Below, in pieces: positions 40,471 through 49,277 of a DNA stretch of 64,000 nt. Source of the DNA: CAZZHG01 sp964653655. Its GTDB lineage: Bacteria; Bdellovibrionota; FAC87; UBA2466. A program made the position numbers and the translations under genes. Where the stretch lies: positions 25,828 to 89,827 of the forward strand of contig CAZZHG010000003.1 in NCBI GenBank assembly GCA_964653655.1. Direction: 5' to 3'. Numbering within the stretch: position 1 is the stretch's first letter; every line of letters begins with the position of its first letter. The notes under the pieces are model-generated. The model saw only the letters and a program-made list of their open reading frames with translations, ran no database searches and had not been told where the DNA came from.

Positions 40471-41004
40471 GGAAAGGGGCCGGAAGCCCCGGATCGCTCT
40501 GGTCGAAGAAGATGTTGCCGAGGCTGCGTTGCCACCGGTTCCAAGCAGAGATTCCACGGTACTTTCGCCTACGCCGGCGAGGGTCGGGCTGAGGGCGGCG
40601 GCTCCGCCGGTTACTTTTAGACGGTGGCGGGCGTACTGGGCCCGGGCCACGTCCTTTTCCTCGAAAGTGAGACCGGAGAGGTCCACCCCTCGGCCGAAAG
40701 CCTGTACTCGTTCTTTTTCCCCTTCGGTCACCGCGGCGTCGAACTTCTCGAACAGCCGGCGGAACCCTTCGGGGCTGGAAATCTGGGCGAGTTGGCTAGC
40801 CGCCTCTCTAATGAGGGACGCGTATTTGGCCTCGAGCTGGACCGTTTCCCGGGCTTCCGAGATTCGGCGCATGCGCTGGTCCACGTCGGCTTCCGGGCGC
40901 AGGTTACCCAACTGGGGTTCGCTGTGCTGAAGGAAGGCGCTGCCGCCGAACGCCGGAATTCCGGCGAGAAGGGCGGTGGCTACAATAAGTAAACGATGGA
41001 TCAT
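40462..41004 (-). CDS. Secreted hypothetical protein, 180 aa
   Basis: Signal peptide MIHRLLIVATALLAGIPAFG; the mature part is helical and charged (DQRMRRISEARETVQLEAKYASLIREAASQ, EGFRRLFEKFDAAVTEGEKERV) with a Ser/Ala/Gly-rich, probably disordered C-terminus. Lies upstream of the gliding-type operon on the same strand, separated by 197 bases containing an inverted repeat, so it is likely a separate unit. No family recognised. Confidence 0.7.
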   Translation of the reverse strand: MIHRLLIVATALLAGIPAFGGSAFLQHSEPQLGNLRPEADVDQRMRRISEARETVQLEAKYASLIREAASQLAQISSPEGFRRLFEKFDAAVTEGEKERVQAFGRGVDLSGLTFEEKDVARAQYARHRLKVTGGAAALSPTLAGVGESTVESLLGTGGNAASATSSSTRAIRGFRPLSRP

Positions 41005-41197
41005 CCTCGTAGGTAAGGTGCAACGGGGGTGCCATCGTCGGGCGTATTCTATTTTCGTGGTCGCCGTATACTATATAAATTTCAGATACTTGCGCCATGT
41101 ATCGTGAATGGTCGAAATGGACGCCCGAAAAACTGACCAAGGGGCGTGTCGGCCGTCCAAAGGAAACACACGAAAAAGGGGCGTGATAACCTTTCTC

Positions 41198-41665
41198 ATG
41201 CCCCAAAAACGGCTGGCTGTCCTTTCCCTCCTTCTGATGGCGTCGCCCGCCCTCGGCGCGGAAGGCTCGGGATTCATCCTGCTCCTCTTCCCGCTGGTCC
41301 CGCTCGGCGTGGCGGCCCTAGCGAGCTTCTTCAAGGGGACGGTTCTCTTCGGACTCGGTCTTCCCCAGCCGTCGTGGAAGGCCTACCTGAAGGTGAGTTT
41401 CCAGGAAGGCCTTCTAGGGTTCGTGGCGGCCGTCGGCTGGTGGAACTGGAATCGGGGATTGTTTTGGCTCCCCGCCTATCTCGCCGCCGCCGCTTTCGTG
41501 AACCGTCGCCTCGTCCGATCGGGCATCGCCCGTTGGATGTACGCCTTCGCTTTGGCGCTGCTACCGGCGCTGGGAGTGTTTCTCTTTCTCGTCTTCGGTC
41601 CCGTCGGGGATCATTCTCCGGCCAGGCGTTTTGAAGAGATTGTCCGAAAGTTCAACGGCTGGTGA
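41198..41665 (+). CDS. Membrane protein, 155 aa
   Basis: ATG 41198 begins a hydrophobic segment (MPQKRLAVLSLLLMASPALG) that may be a signal peptide, followed by three or four membrane helices (about 24-45, 64-82, 85-100 and 109-132). A longer frame from 41108 would add a 30-residue unlikely leader. TGATAAC stands just before the ATG, so the transcript may be short-leadered. No family recognised. Converges on the 41673 gene with seven bases between stops. Confidence 0.7.
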   Translation: MPQKRLAVLSLLLMASPALGAEGSGFILLLFPLVPLGVAALASFFKGTVLFGLGLPQPSWKAYLKVSFQEGLLGFVAAVGWWNWNRGLFWLPAYLAAAAFVNRRLVRSGIARWMYAFALALLPALGVFLFLVFGPVGDHSPARRFEEIVRKFNGW

Positions 41666-41672
41666 TCTTCGC

Positions 41673-41969
41673 TCATTGCTTCTTCAGCGAATCGAGATGG
41701 GCGTTGAGCCCCGAGACGAAGCATCCGATCGATAAAAATAGAAACGGCGCGAAGCCGAAAATCGCTCCTATGGACCGATCCTCATGATTCATGGGCAGAA
41801 GCCAGCTCAGGAAACCCAGTAGGCAAAAGAGCGACGGGAATTGCACGAACTCGACGAAGGTCTTCCTGGGTTTCGATCGTCTCCAAAGAACGATTCCGGA
41901 GATCGCGAAGGCGACCGAAAGCACGACGAAGATCCAGCCGACGACCTGAGCCTGCTGTCCTGGGTTCAT
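41673..41969 (-). CDS. Small membrane protein, 98 aa
   Basis: Start at ATG 41969, which overlaps the Nudix gene stop as ATGA. Three predicted membrane helices (about residues 9-26, 38-55 and 65-85). Translationally coupled to the Nudix gene but with no recognised family or function. Confidence 0.72.
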   Translation of the reverse strand: MNPGQQAQVVGWIFVVLSVAFAISGIVLWRRSKPRKTFVEFVQFPSLFCLLGFLSWLLPMNHEDRSIGAIFGFAPFLFLSIGCFVSGLNAHLDSLKKQ

Positions 41970-42511
41970 CTCGCGCCCCAAACCAAGTCGAACATTCGAT
42001 GCAGCGCCGGTTCGCGGGCGAGCTCGTACGCTTCGGCGGCGTCGACCCATTTCAGCGAAAGGGACTCGGGGGATACCTGAATCTTTTCGGGATGGGCCGC
42101 GACGAACACGTAACGGACATCGTAGTGCCAGTGATCCGGCTCGTCTTTGCGGGCCGGGATGAGATGGATGTCGAGATCGACGGGAGCTTGCCCGCCTTCC
42201 AACTCAAGAAGCCCGCTTTCCTCTTCGGCTTCCCGGCGCGCGGTGGCTGCCAGGTCCCAGCTGCCGTCGGCGTGCCCGCCGAGCTGCAACCATTTATCGA
42301 GCTTGCGGTGGTGGCAGAGCAATACCCGCTCGCGGTTCCGATCCGTGATCAAAGCCGAAGCGGTGAGGTGCGAAGGGAAACAATCTCGGAAAGTCGCCCG
42401 CGCTTCGGTTCGCGCGAGCTCGAGCATTTTGTCGGCGAATTTGCGCTGATCGGCGCTCGCGCCGCCGCGGTACTTTTCCAAAATCTGAAGAAACGAATCT
42501 CGGTCAGACAC
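41966..42511 (-). CDS. Nudix hydrolase
   Basis: 181 residues. Nudix box at about residues 79-101: GGHADGSWDLAATARREAEEESGL, with the metal-binding REAEEE intact and the first Glu of the consensus replaced by Trp/Asp, a variation seen in several Nudix subfamilies of the GGHAD type. Hydrolyses a nucleoside diphosphate linked to another group; the substrate is unknown. Overlaps the glycosyltransferase gene by eight bases and the small membrane protein gene by four, so it belongs to that tightly packed minus-strand group. Confidence 0.87.
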   Translation of the reverse strand: MSDRDSFLQILEKYRGGASADQRKFADKMLELARTEARATFRDCFPSHLTASALITDRNRERVLLCHHRKLDKWLQLGGHADGSWDLAATARREAEEESGLLELEGGQAPVDLDIHLIPARKDEPDHWHYDVRYVFVAAHPEKIQVSPESLSLKWVDAAEAYELAREPALHRMFDLVWGAR

Positions 42512-43625
42512 CGGCCGTGACCTCGGGGCGCCTGGAGGGACGGACGGAACGAGGGCCCTTTCGCAATTTCTCCACTACGGGCCGAAGCACTTCGGGTATG
42601 CGGGCGGAAGCCTGTTCGGCGGAGAGTTCCTCGAGACGGGCGGCCTGTTCTTTCAAAATCAAGGCCCGCGTCTCCTTCCAATCTTTCGCTCCCATGGCCC
42701 CTTCGAGAAAGGCCGCGATCTCGCTCGGGCGCTCGGAAGGAAATCGGACTCCACCGCGCCCGAGGGTCTCCGGGATGGCGGCCTTCGGAAGGGCAAAGAC
42801 AGGAAGCTCGAAACGCATCGCCTCGATGAGCGGAACTCCGAACCCCTCGTGCAGACTCGCCGAAACGAACGCGTCGGCGCGCTGATAAAGTTCCGCGAGA
42901 CCGCCGTGGGAAACCTTTCCGGGAAACTCCACTTCGGACTCGATGCCGAGTTGTTTGGCGAGTAACCGAAGGTAGTCCGTATAGAGAGGATCTCCCGTGC
43001 CGGCGAGTATCAGCCGGTACGGGCGGTTCGTCATGCGCCGCAGATAAAAGAGAGCCGCGACCAGCGCCGCCTGATTCTTGTGCGGGCTGAGTCTTCCGAC
43101 GAAAAGCAAAGTGCCGGGTTCCCGCTTCGCCAGCGAAGTCTGGGTCACCTCGAGCGTCAAATCCAGAAGCGGCAGAATCTTCGGATCCGGATAGCCGAGA
43201 GCCTGCAGCTCCCCGGCGTTGAAGCGCGAATCGGCGAAGGCGGCTACCACCGAAGAACTCCACTCGGCGAGCTGCGCGCGGCCGAGGCGGCAAAGATTTT
43301 CGATGAAGGGATCGTGGCGAAAAAATTCCGGCGGCGTGATGTTGTGATAGACGAGCGCTTTCGGAATCTCGAGCTGTCTTACCTCTTCGAGATTTGCGTC
43401 TCCCGACGAGTGGTGGACTAGGAGCAGATCCCCGTCCCAAAGTTCCGCGCGGGAGAGCGGTTTCACCGTCGCGCGCGAAACTCCCTTCCAGTGTCTCGTG
43501 AAGATTTCACCGCCGATGCCCGCCTTGTGGAGGCTTTCTCGGATGAGAAACATCTGCTGGGTGACGGCATCGCCGAAGGCGACCGCCGGATGGAACTGAT
43601 GAATTACGATCTTCTGCCCGCTCAC
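42504..43625 (-). CDS. Family 4-type glycosyltransferase (GT-B)
   Basis: 373 residues. The N-terminal domain lacks a membrane segment; the C-terminal domain carries FVGRLSPHKN (175-184), then RADAFVSASLHEGFGVPLIEAM (249-270), in which Glu260 and Glu268 form the EX7E motif of retaining GT4 enzymes. Sugar donor is probably a nucleotide sugar; acceptor unknown. The last 30 residues are basic and Arg-rich. ATGA overlap with the small gene upstream. May take part in polysaccharide or LPS assembly. Confidence 0.87.
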   Translation of the reverse strand: MSGQKIVIHQFHPAVAFGDAVTQQMFLIRESLHKAGIGGEIFTRHWKGVSRATVKPLSRAELWDGDLLLVHHSSGDANLEEVRQLEIPKALVYHNITPPEFFRHDPFIENLCRLGRAQLAEWSSSVVAAFADSRFNAGELQALGYPDPKILPLLDLTLEVTQTSLAKREPGTLLFVGRLSPHKNQAALVAALFYLRRMTNRPYRLILAGTGDPLYTDYLRLLAKQLGIESEVEFPGKVSHGGLAELYQRADAFVSASLHEGFGVPLIEAMRFELPVFALPKAAIPETLGRGGVRFPSERPSEIAAFLEGAMGAKDWKETRALILKEQAARLEELSAEQASARIPEVLRPVVEKLRKGPRSVRPSRRPEVTAGV

Positions 43626-43870
43626 GCCGTGCCCTTCCGGAACCGGCTAATCACGAAGCGCGCGGCCTGCACCGCCCGGGGAAGCCCCGGAACGTTCGAT
43701 CCCTGGAACTGGCGGTGGAGTACCCAGAACCGGGCGCGTTCTACCGTCGACAAACGGCCCTTCGCTTGCGCGGCCTCTTTGTCCCAAAGTAAGTCGTAGC
43801 CGGCTTCCAGCGCCCGCTCCCGCGCGAGCCGCTCGTCGGCCGCGGCTTTCAGCTTCGCTTCGAGTTTAAT
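43622..43870 (-). CDS. Small basic protein with unclear start, about 82 aa
   Basis: The frame KLEAKLKAAADERLAR... to RKGTA is open between the thiolase and glycosyltransferase genes and overlaps the latter's start as ATGA, so it is probably translated. There is no ATG, GTG or TTG close to its upstream end: it could begin at a rare ATT overlapping the thiolase stop (TATTAA at 43866-43871), at an internal TTG, or at an ATG 90 bases inside the thiolase gene (43960). The coordinates given assume ATT. Charged helical protein, no family recognised. Confidence 0.5.
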   Translation of the reverse strand: MKLEAKLKAAADERLARERALEAGYDLLWDKEAAQAKGRLSTVERARFWVLHRQFQGSNVPGLPRAVQAARFVISRFRKGTA

Positions 43871-45044
43871 ACAGGGCCTCGACGAGAAGCGCGGAGGCCT
43901 CTCCGCCGCCGATGCAAAGCGAAGCGACGCCGTAGCGTTGATTCGCGTCCCGCAACGCATGAATGAGCGTCACGAGAATGCGGGCGCCGCTCGCGCCGAG
44001 CGGATGGCCGATGGCGATTGCGCCGCCGCGGACGTTCACTTTCTCCTCGGAGATGCCGAGCTCGCGCACGCAGGCGAGGGCGACGACTGCGAACGCTTCG
44101 TTCAGTTCGAAGAGATCCACGTCCTTCACCGAGAGGTTCGCCTTTTTGAGAACTTTTTGAACCGCGCCGACCGGCGCGGTGGTGAACCACTCGGGGGCCT
44201 GGGCGTGGCTCGCCTGCGCGACAATACGCGCGATGGGTTTGAGGCCCTTGCTCTGCGCTTCGGCCTTCGAAGTCAAAACGAGAGCGGCGGCTCCGTCCGA
44301 AAGAGAGCTGGCGTTGGCGACCGTCACTGTTCCGGCCTTGTCGAAGGCGGGGCGCAGCTCGCCGAACTTGTCGAGCTTCGCGCGGAACGGCTCTTCATCG
44401 GAGTCGATGAGCTTCGGGCCCGCCTTGTCCTTCACTTCCACGCCGACGATCTCTTTGCGGAACTTTCCGCCTTTGATCGCTTCGATAGCGCGGTTGTAAC
44501 TGAGCAGAGCGTAGCGGTCTTGATCCTCGCGCGTGATCTTTCTTTCCTTCGCGCAAATCTCCGCGCAATTTCCCATGTGGATGTCGTTATAGACGTCCCA
44601 CAACCCGTCGATGACGAGCGAGTCGATGAGCTTGCCGTGGCCGAGGCGATAGCCTTCGCGCGCTTTATCCAAAAGGTAGGGAGTGCGGCTCATGCTCTCG
44701 AGTCCGCCGGCGACGATCCATTTCGCGTCTTCCGTCGCAATGGATTGGGCGCCCATCATCACCGTCTTGAGTCCGCTACCGCAAACCCGGTTCACGGTGG
44801 TGCAGCGGACGGAGTTGGGGAGGCCGGCGCCGAGGGCCGCTTGTCTGGCCGGAGCTTGTCCCATTCCCGCGGGTAGCACGCATCCCATCAGGGCCTCGTC
44901 GATTTGCTCCGGGTCGATCTTGGCCCGGGCGATCGCTTCCTTGATCGCTACGGCGCCGAGTTTCGGGCCGGGGATGTCCTTGAAAGCGCCTTGAAACGCG
45001 CCGACAGGCGTACGGGTGGCGGACACAATCACGGTTTCCTGCAT
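43866..45044 (-). CDS. Acetyl-CoA C-acetyltransferase (thiolase)
   Basis: 392 residues, the usual length. Nucleophile Cys88 in NRVCGSGLK, NEAFA in the active-site loop, His347 in GGAIAIGHPLGASGAR and Cys377 in LCIGGGEASA form the complete thiolase catalytic set. It condenses two acetyl-CoA to acetoacetyl-CoA (biosynthetic) or cleaves ketoacyl-CoA (degradative); length and motifs favour the acetyl-CoA-specific type (AtoB/PhaA). AGGAGGGG precedes the ATG. No other fatty-acid or PHB gene is close, so its pathway is not shown. Confidence 0.92.
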   Translation of the reverse strand: MQETVIVSATRTPVGAFQGAFKDIPGPKLGAVAIKEAIARAKIDPEQIDEALMGCVLPAGMGQAPARQAALGAGLPNSVRCTTVNRVCGSGLKTVMMGAQSIATEDAKWIVAGGLESMSRTPYLLDKAREGYRLGHGKLIDSLVIDGLWDVYNDIHMGNCAEICAKERKITREDQDRYALLSYNRAIEAIKGGKFRKEIVGVEVKDKAGPKLIDSDEEPFRAKLDKFGELRPAFDKAGTVTVANASSLSDGAAALVLTSKAEAQSKGLKPIARIVAQASHAQAPEWFTTAPVGAVQKVLKKANLSVKDVDLFELNEAFAVVALACVRELGISEEKVNVRGGAIAIGHPLGASGARILVTLIHALRDANQRYGVASLCIGGGEASALLVEALY

Positions 45045-45112
45045 GTTTCCCCTCCTAAAAGGCGGCTCCCTCGGCTAGACTCTCGGAAAATTTTTCCTGA
45101 GCACGAGAGAAG

Positions 45113-47602
45113 ATGATAGCGGAAACCTACGATCCAGCGGCCATCGAAGGCAAGTGGCAACAAGTATGGGAGAAAGAAAAGCTTTTCAAGGCGCCTGACC
45201 CGGCTTCCGACCCCTTGAAGCGCCCCAAATACTACTGCCTTTCGATGTTTCCGTACCCCTCCGGCGCCATCCATATGGGCCACGTCCGCAACTATTCGAT
45301 CGGAGACGTGACCACCCGTTACCGGCGCATGCTCGGCTTCAACGTCATGCAGCCGATCGGCTGGGACGCCTTCGGGCTTCCGGCGGAAAACGCCGCTCTA
45401 TCGCGGGGCGTCCATCCCCGGGAGTGGACCCTACAAAACATCGAGCAGATGAAGTCGGAACTTCGGACCATGGGCTTCGCCTACGACTGGGACCGCGAGC
45501 TTGCGACCTGTTTGCCCGAGTACTTCGTTTGGGAACAGCGGCTGTTCCGCCAGTTCTACGAAAAGGGGCTCGCGTACAAGAAGACGGGCTTCGTTAACTG
45601 GTGCCCGAAGTGCGAGACGGTACTCGCCAACGAGCAGGTGCAAGATGGCCTGTGCTGGCGCTGCGACTCGAAGGTCGAGCAAAAGGAATTGTCCCAGTGG
45701 TACTTCAAGATCACCGACTACGCCGATCAGCTTCTCTCCGGACACGAGCAGCTGAAGGGTAAGTGGCCCGAGCGCGTGCTCGACATGCAGAAGCACTGGA
45801 TCGGTGAGAGCACCGGTTGCCGGATGCATTTCAAAGTGGACGGCGGCAGCGACAGCATCGAAATTTTCACGACCCGGGCCGACACGCTCTTCGGCGTGAC
45901 CTTCGTTACGATCGCCGCCGCTCATCCGCTCGCCGAAAAGCTGACAAAGGTCGCCGGCGGAAAAGAGAAGCTGGAAGCGATCAAGAAGGAAGTCCTCGGA
46001 CGCCCCCGCGACGCGGCTCCGGCGACGAAGAACGGATTTTTCACGGGCAGCCACGCGATCCATCCCGTCACCGGCCGCAAGGTTCCGGTGTGGGTCGGCG
46101 ATTTCGTCGTCATGGATTACGGCACCGGCGCCGTCATGGCGGTGCCCGCCCACGATCAGCGCGACTACGAGTTCGCGAAAAGCCACAGTTTGCCGATCGA
46201 GACCGTCATCGTTCCGACGGGCGATGCGACGATGAAGGCGGACCAGGCGTTCACGGAGGCCGGAAAGCTCGTCAACAGCGGCGAGTTCGACGGCCTCGAC
46301 AGCGAAACGGCGAAAGTGAAGATCGCCGAGAGCCTGCAGAAGGCCGGTAAGGGCCAAAAGACGATCCAGTACCGCCTGCGTGATTGGGGTGTCAGCCGCC
46401 AGCGTTACTGGGGCGCTCCCGTTCCGGTGATCAACTGCGAAAAGGACGGCGTCGTTCTCGTTCCGGAAAAAGACCTCCCGGTTCAGCTTCCGACGGACAT
46501 TCAGTTCAAGGGGCTCACGGGAAATCCCCTCGATCATCACCCGACTTTCAAGAAGACGACGTGTCCGAGGTGCGGCGGTCCCGCGCGCCGGGAAACCGAC
46601 ACGATGGACACTTTCGTCGAGTCCTCGTGGTACTACGCGCGCTTCACGAGCCCCCGCTACGACAAGGGGCCCGTCGACAAGAAAGCCGCCGACAGCTGGC
46701 TGCCCGTCGACTGCTACATCGGCGGCATCGAGCACGCGTGCATGCACCTTCTCTACGCTCGTTTCTTCCACAAGATTCTTCGGGACTGGGGTTATCTCTC
46801 CGGCGACGAGCCGTTCGCGAAGCTGCTCACCCAGGGCATGGTGATCAAGGACGGCGCGAAGATGTCGAAGTCGAAAGGCAACGTGGTCACGCCCTCGTCG
46901 ATCATCGAGAAGTACGGCGCCGACACGGCCCGCCTCTTCTGCTTGTTCGCCGCGCCCGTCGAAAAAGATTTGGATTGGAACGAGAAGGGCGTCGAGGGCT
47001 GTAACCGCTTTCTCGCCCGCGTGTGGCGCCTGTGCTCGCACTGGCAGGCCGTAATCGCGAAGGGTGGGGCGGTTCCCGACAAAATCGACGATAAGCTTCT
47101 CGCCGTTCGGCGCAAGGCGCACTGGATGACCAAGAAGGTCACCGAGGACGTCGAGCACTTCAAGTTCAACACGGCCATCTCCGCGTGCATGGAGCTCGTG
47201 AACGAAATCTTCGGGCTCATCGACAAGGACAAGGCCCTGCTCGATACGCCGGAGGGCGCCTCCGTCCTCAAGGAGGCGGCGCAGATGCTGGTACTTTGTC
47301 TCGCTCCGTTCGCCCCGCACATCGCCGAAGAGCTTTGGCAGGGCCTCGGCAAAACCACGAGGCTTGCGAACGAGAAGTGGCCCACGTTCCAGAAGGCACT
47401 GCTCGTGGAGGACTCGTTCCTCCTCGTCATTCAGGTCAACGGCAAGGTCCGCGACAAGATCGAGATGCCGAAAGGTCTCAGCAAGGAAGAGATCGAGAAG
47501 CAGGTACTTGCGAACGCCAAGGTCCAGCAATTCATGGAAGGGAAAGCGCTTCGCAAATTCATTTATGTTCCGGAAAAAATCGCCAACATCGTGGTGGGCT
47601 AA
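45113..47602 (+). CDS. leuS: Leucyl-tRNA synthetase
   Basis: 829 residues, typical for bacterial LeuRS. Class I signatures: HMGH (54-57) in FPYPSGAIHMGH and KMSKS (583-587) in GAKMSKSKGNVV. A zinc-finger-like CPKCE...CWRC lies near residues 164-183, and the editing domain sits around 220-410 (TTRADTLFGVTF, MAVPAHDQRDYEF). Charges tRNA-Leu with leucine in the cytoplasm. Followed directly by lptE and holA, the same order as in many proteobacteria. Confidence 0.97.
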   Translation: MIAETYDPAAIEGKWQQVWEKEKLFKAPDPASDPLKRPKYYCLSMFPYPSGAIHMGHVRNYSIGDVTTRYRRMLGFNVMQPIGWDAFGLPAENAALSRGVHPREWTLQNIEQMKSELRTMGFAYDWDRELATCLPEYFVWEQRLFRQFYEKGLAYKKTGFVNWCPKCETVLANEQVQDGLCWRCDSKVEQKELSQWYFKITDYADQLLSGHEQLKGKWPERVLDMQKHWIGESTGCRMHFKVDGGSDSIEIFTTRADTLFGVTFVTIAAAHPLAEKLTKVAGGKEKLEAIKKEVLGRPRDAAPATKNGFFTGSHAIHPVTGRKVPVWVGDFVVMDYGTGAVMAVPAHDQRDYEFAKSHSLPIETVIVPTGDATMKADQAFTEAGKLVNSGEFDGLDSETAKVKIAESLQKAGKGQKTIQYRLRDWGVSRQRYWGAPVPVINCEKDGVVLVPEKDLPVQLPTDIQFKGLTGNPLDHHPTFKKTTCPRCGGPARRETDTMDTFVESSWYYARFTSPRYDKGPVDKKAADSWLPVDCYIGGIEHACMHLLYARFFHKILRDWGYLSGDEPFAKLLTQGMVIKDGAKMSKSKGNVVTPSSIIEKYGADTARLFCLFAAPVEKDLDWNEKGVEGCNRFLARVWRLCSHWQAVIAKGGAVPDKIDDKLLAVRRKAHWMTKKVTEDVEHFKFNTAISACMELVNEIFGLIDKDKALLDTPEGASVLKEAAQMLVLCLAPFAPHIAEELWQGLGKTTRLANEKWPTFQKALLVEDSFLLVIQVNGKVRDKIEMPKGLSKEEIEKQVLANAKVQQFMEGKALRKFIYVPEKIANIVVG

Positions 47603-48158
47603 GATCGTCTTGATTCCGCTCGTCGGAATCCAGGCGTGCGGCTACACCCTGAACCATCGCCTGACGCAGGCCTTTGAAGGCGTGAAGGGCGGGATCTTCG
47701 TTCCGGTCTTCAACAATTCCACCGACGAGCTGGGCGCCGAAAAAGTCTTCACGGACGCGCTGATCCGGGAGCTGCTCAGCCGCGGGCAGGTAAGCATCGT
47801 GGGACGCGAAGAAGCTTCCGCGGTTCTCGAAGGAACGGTCACCTCCATCACTTATCCGCAGACGGCGTACACGGAGCAGGGGTTTCACGGGCTTCAGGCC
47901 TATCGGCGTCTGCCGTCCGAGTACGGGGTCACGGTCGAGCTTTCCCTTCGCCTCGTCGACATGAAGACGAAAAACATTCTCTGGTCGAACGGCTTTCGAA
48001 GTTTTCAGCGGGTCGCCGCTCCGGTTTCCCGCACTTCCAGCTTCGAAGGGGCCAGCTCCGTCGGTTTGATTACGCAGTCCATCATCGACGGCACGTACGA
48101 GAACATCGCGCGAAACATCATGCGTGACGTTTACGACGAAATGGTCGAGATCTTCTGA
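47565..48158 (+). CDS. lptE: LPS-assembly lipoprotein LptE
   Basis: 197 residues. Starting at ATG 47565, inside the end of leuS (38-base overlap), the protein begins MFRKKSPTSWWAKIVLIPLVGIQACGY, a good basic n-region, hydrophobic core and lipobox ending at Cys25. A TTG at 47610 would give a signal peptide too short and lacking positive charge. The mature part shows the LptE pattern: FVPVFNNSTDELGAEKVFTDALIRELLSRG, then LEGTVTSITY and a C-terminal helix. It plugs LptD in the outer membrane during LPS delivery. Position between leuS and holA supports the call. Confidence 0.9.
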   Translation: MFRKKSPTSWWAKIVLIPLVGIQACGYTLNHRLTQAFEGVKGGIFVPVFNNSTDELGAEKVFTDALIRELLSRGQVSIVGREEASAVLEGTVTSITYPQTAYTEQGFHGLQAYRRLPSEYGVTVELSLRLVDMKTKNILWSNGFRSFQRVAAPVSRTSSFEGASSVGLITQSIIDGTYENIARNIMRDVYDEMVEIF

Positions 48159-48159
48159 C

Positions 48160-49182
48160 GTGGCTGGGACTACGGCACAACAGATATTCAGGGAACTCGA
48201 AACGGGCAAGTGGCGCCCGATCTACCTCATCGTGGGTGAGGAAGAGTTCCAGATCGGCGACATCGTCGATCGTATCAAGGCCTTCTTTCTGAAGGACGCT
48301 TCCAGCCGCGATTTCAATTTCGAAAGCTGGGAAGGGGAGCACCTGGACGACAAGGCGCTTCTGCAATCCCTGGATACGATGCCGGGTCTTTTCGACGCGC
48401 CCGATACGACGAGGCTCGTGATCTGCCAGAGATTCGACAAAGCGCCGGCTGCCGCGGCTTCCGCCCTCGAGGGGTATTTCAAGAATCCCTCTCCCTCCAC
48501 TTGCTTCGTGATGCAGACGGCGAAGGTGGACAAGCGTAAGGCCTGGTACAAGGCGCTCGCTTCGGACGCCGCGAATACCGCGATTGTCGAAGTCGCCGAG
48601 CCCTACGATCGGGATTGGCCGAAGTGGCAGGGCTACTTCGAAAAGAAGTCCGGCAAGCGTATCGATGCCGAGGCCTGGGGACTTCTCGTCGAAAGTTCCG
48701 GCCGAAGTCTCTCCGTGCTTTGGGCCGAACTTCGAAAGGCTTCTACCTATATCGGTGAGCGCAAAGAGGTGACCGCCGCGGACGTTAAAGAACTTCTCGT
48801 CACTTCTTCGGGCGGAAGCGTTTTCGATTTCGTCGACGACGTCGTCTCGCGCCGGCCCGCTCCCGCCGTTCGCCGCTATCAGGATCTCGTCCGCTCGGGG
48901 GAGGCGGAGGTGAAGCTGCTTTCGCTTCTCGTGCGGCAGTTCAAGATCGTCGACCAGTACGTGCGCCTCAGCCGGCAGGGCATCGCCGATTCCAAAGTGC
49001 TCGCCGGGAAAATCGGCGTGCATCCGTATTTCATCACTCAGATTCAGCGCCAGAGCCGCCACCATTCGCCCCAGGAACTAAACCGCGTGGTCGGCCTTCT
49101 CGCCGACTCCGACTTCCGCATGAAGACCGGCGACTCGGGCCTCTTCGAGAGTTTCCTCCAGCCTTATTTCGCGATGAGTTGA
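48160..49182 (+). CDS. holA: DNA polymerase III subunit delta
   Basis: 340 residues from GTG 48160, one base after the lptE stop. The N-terminal KWRPIYLIVGEEEFQIGDIVDRIK, then LPSL-type DNA pol III delta features (LQSLDTMPGLFDAPDTTRLVI) and a C-terminal helical domain (LLSLLVRQFKIVDQYVRL, ELNRVVGLLADSDFRMKTG) match HolA, which opens the beta clamp in the clamp loader. The leuS-lptE-holA order is standard. An ATG at 48124 would overlap lptE by 35 bases and adds unrelated residues. Confidence 0.9.
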   Translation: MAGTTAQQIFRELETGKWRPIYLIVGEEEFQIGDIVDRIKAFFLKDASSRDFNFESWEGEHLDDKALLQSLDTMPGLFDAPDTTRLVICQRFDKAPAAAASALEGYFKNPSPSTCFVMQTAKVDKRKAWYKALASDAANTAIVEVAEPYDRDWPKWQGYFEKKSGKRIDAEAWGLLVESSGRSLSVLWAELRKASTYIGERKEVTAADVKELLVTSSGGSVFDFVDDVVSRRPAPAVRRYQDLVRSGEAEVKLLSLLVRQFKIVDQYVRLSRQGIADSKVLAGKIGVHPYFITQIQRQSRHHSPQELNRVVGLLADSDFRMKTGDSGLFESFLQPYFAMS

Positions 49183-49277
49183 CTCGTTGCCCCCGGGATC
49201 GCCGCGTCTACGCCGGCTTTAGCTCCTCCAGATTAAGAATTTTTCTCCACATTCCGAAAAGATAGACGGACCCCTAC

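Noticed and set aside
45431..47530. 699-codon minus-strand frame
   Set aside because: Antisense of leuS, which is certain from HMGH and KMSKS.
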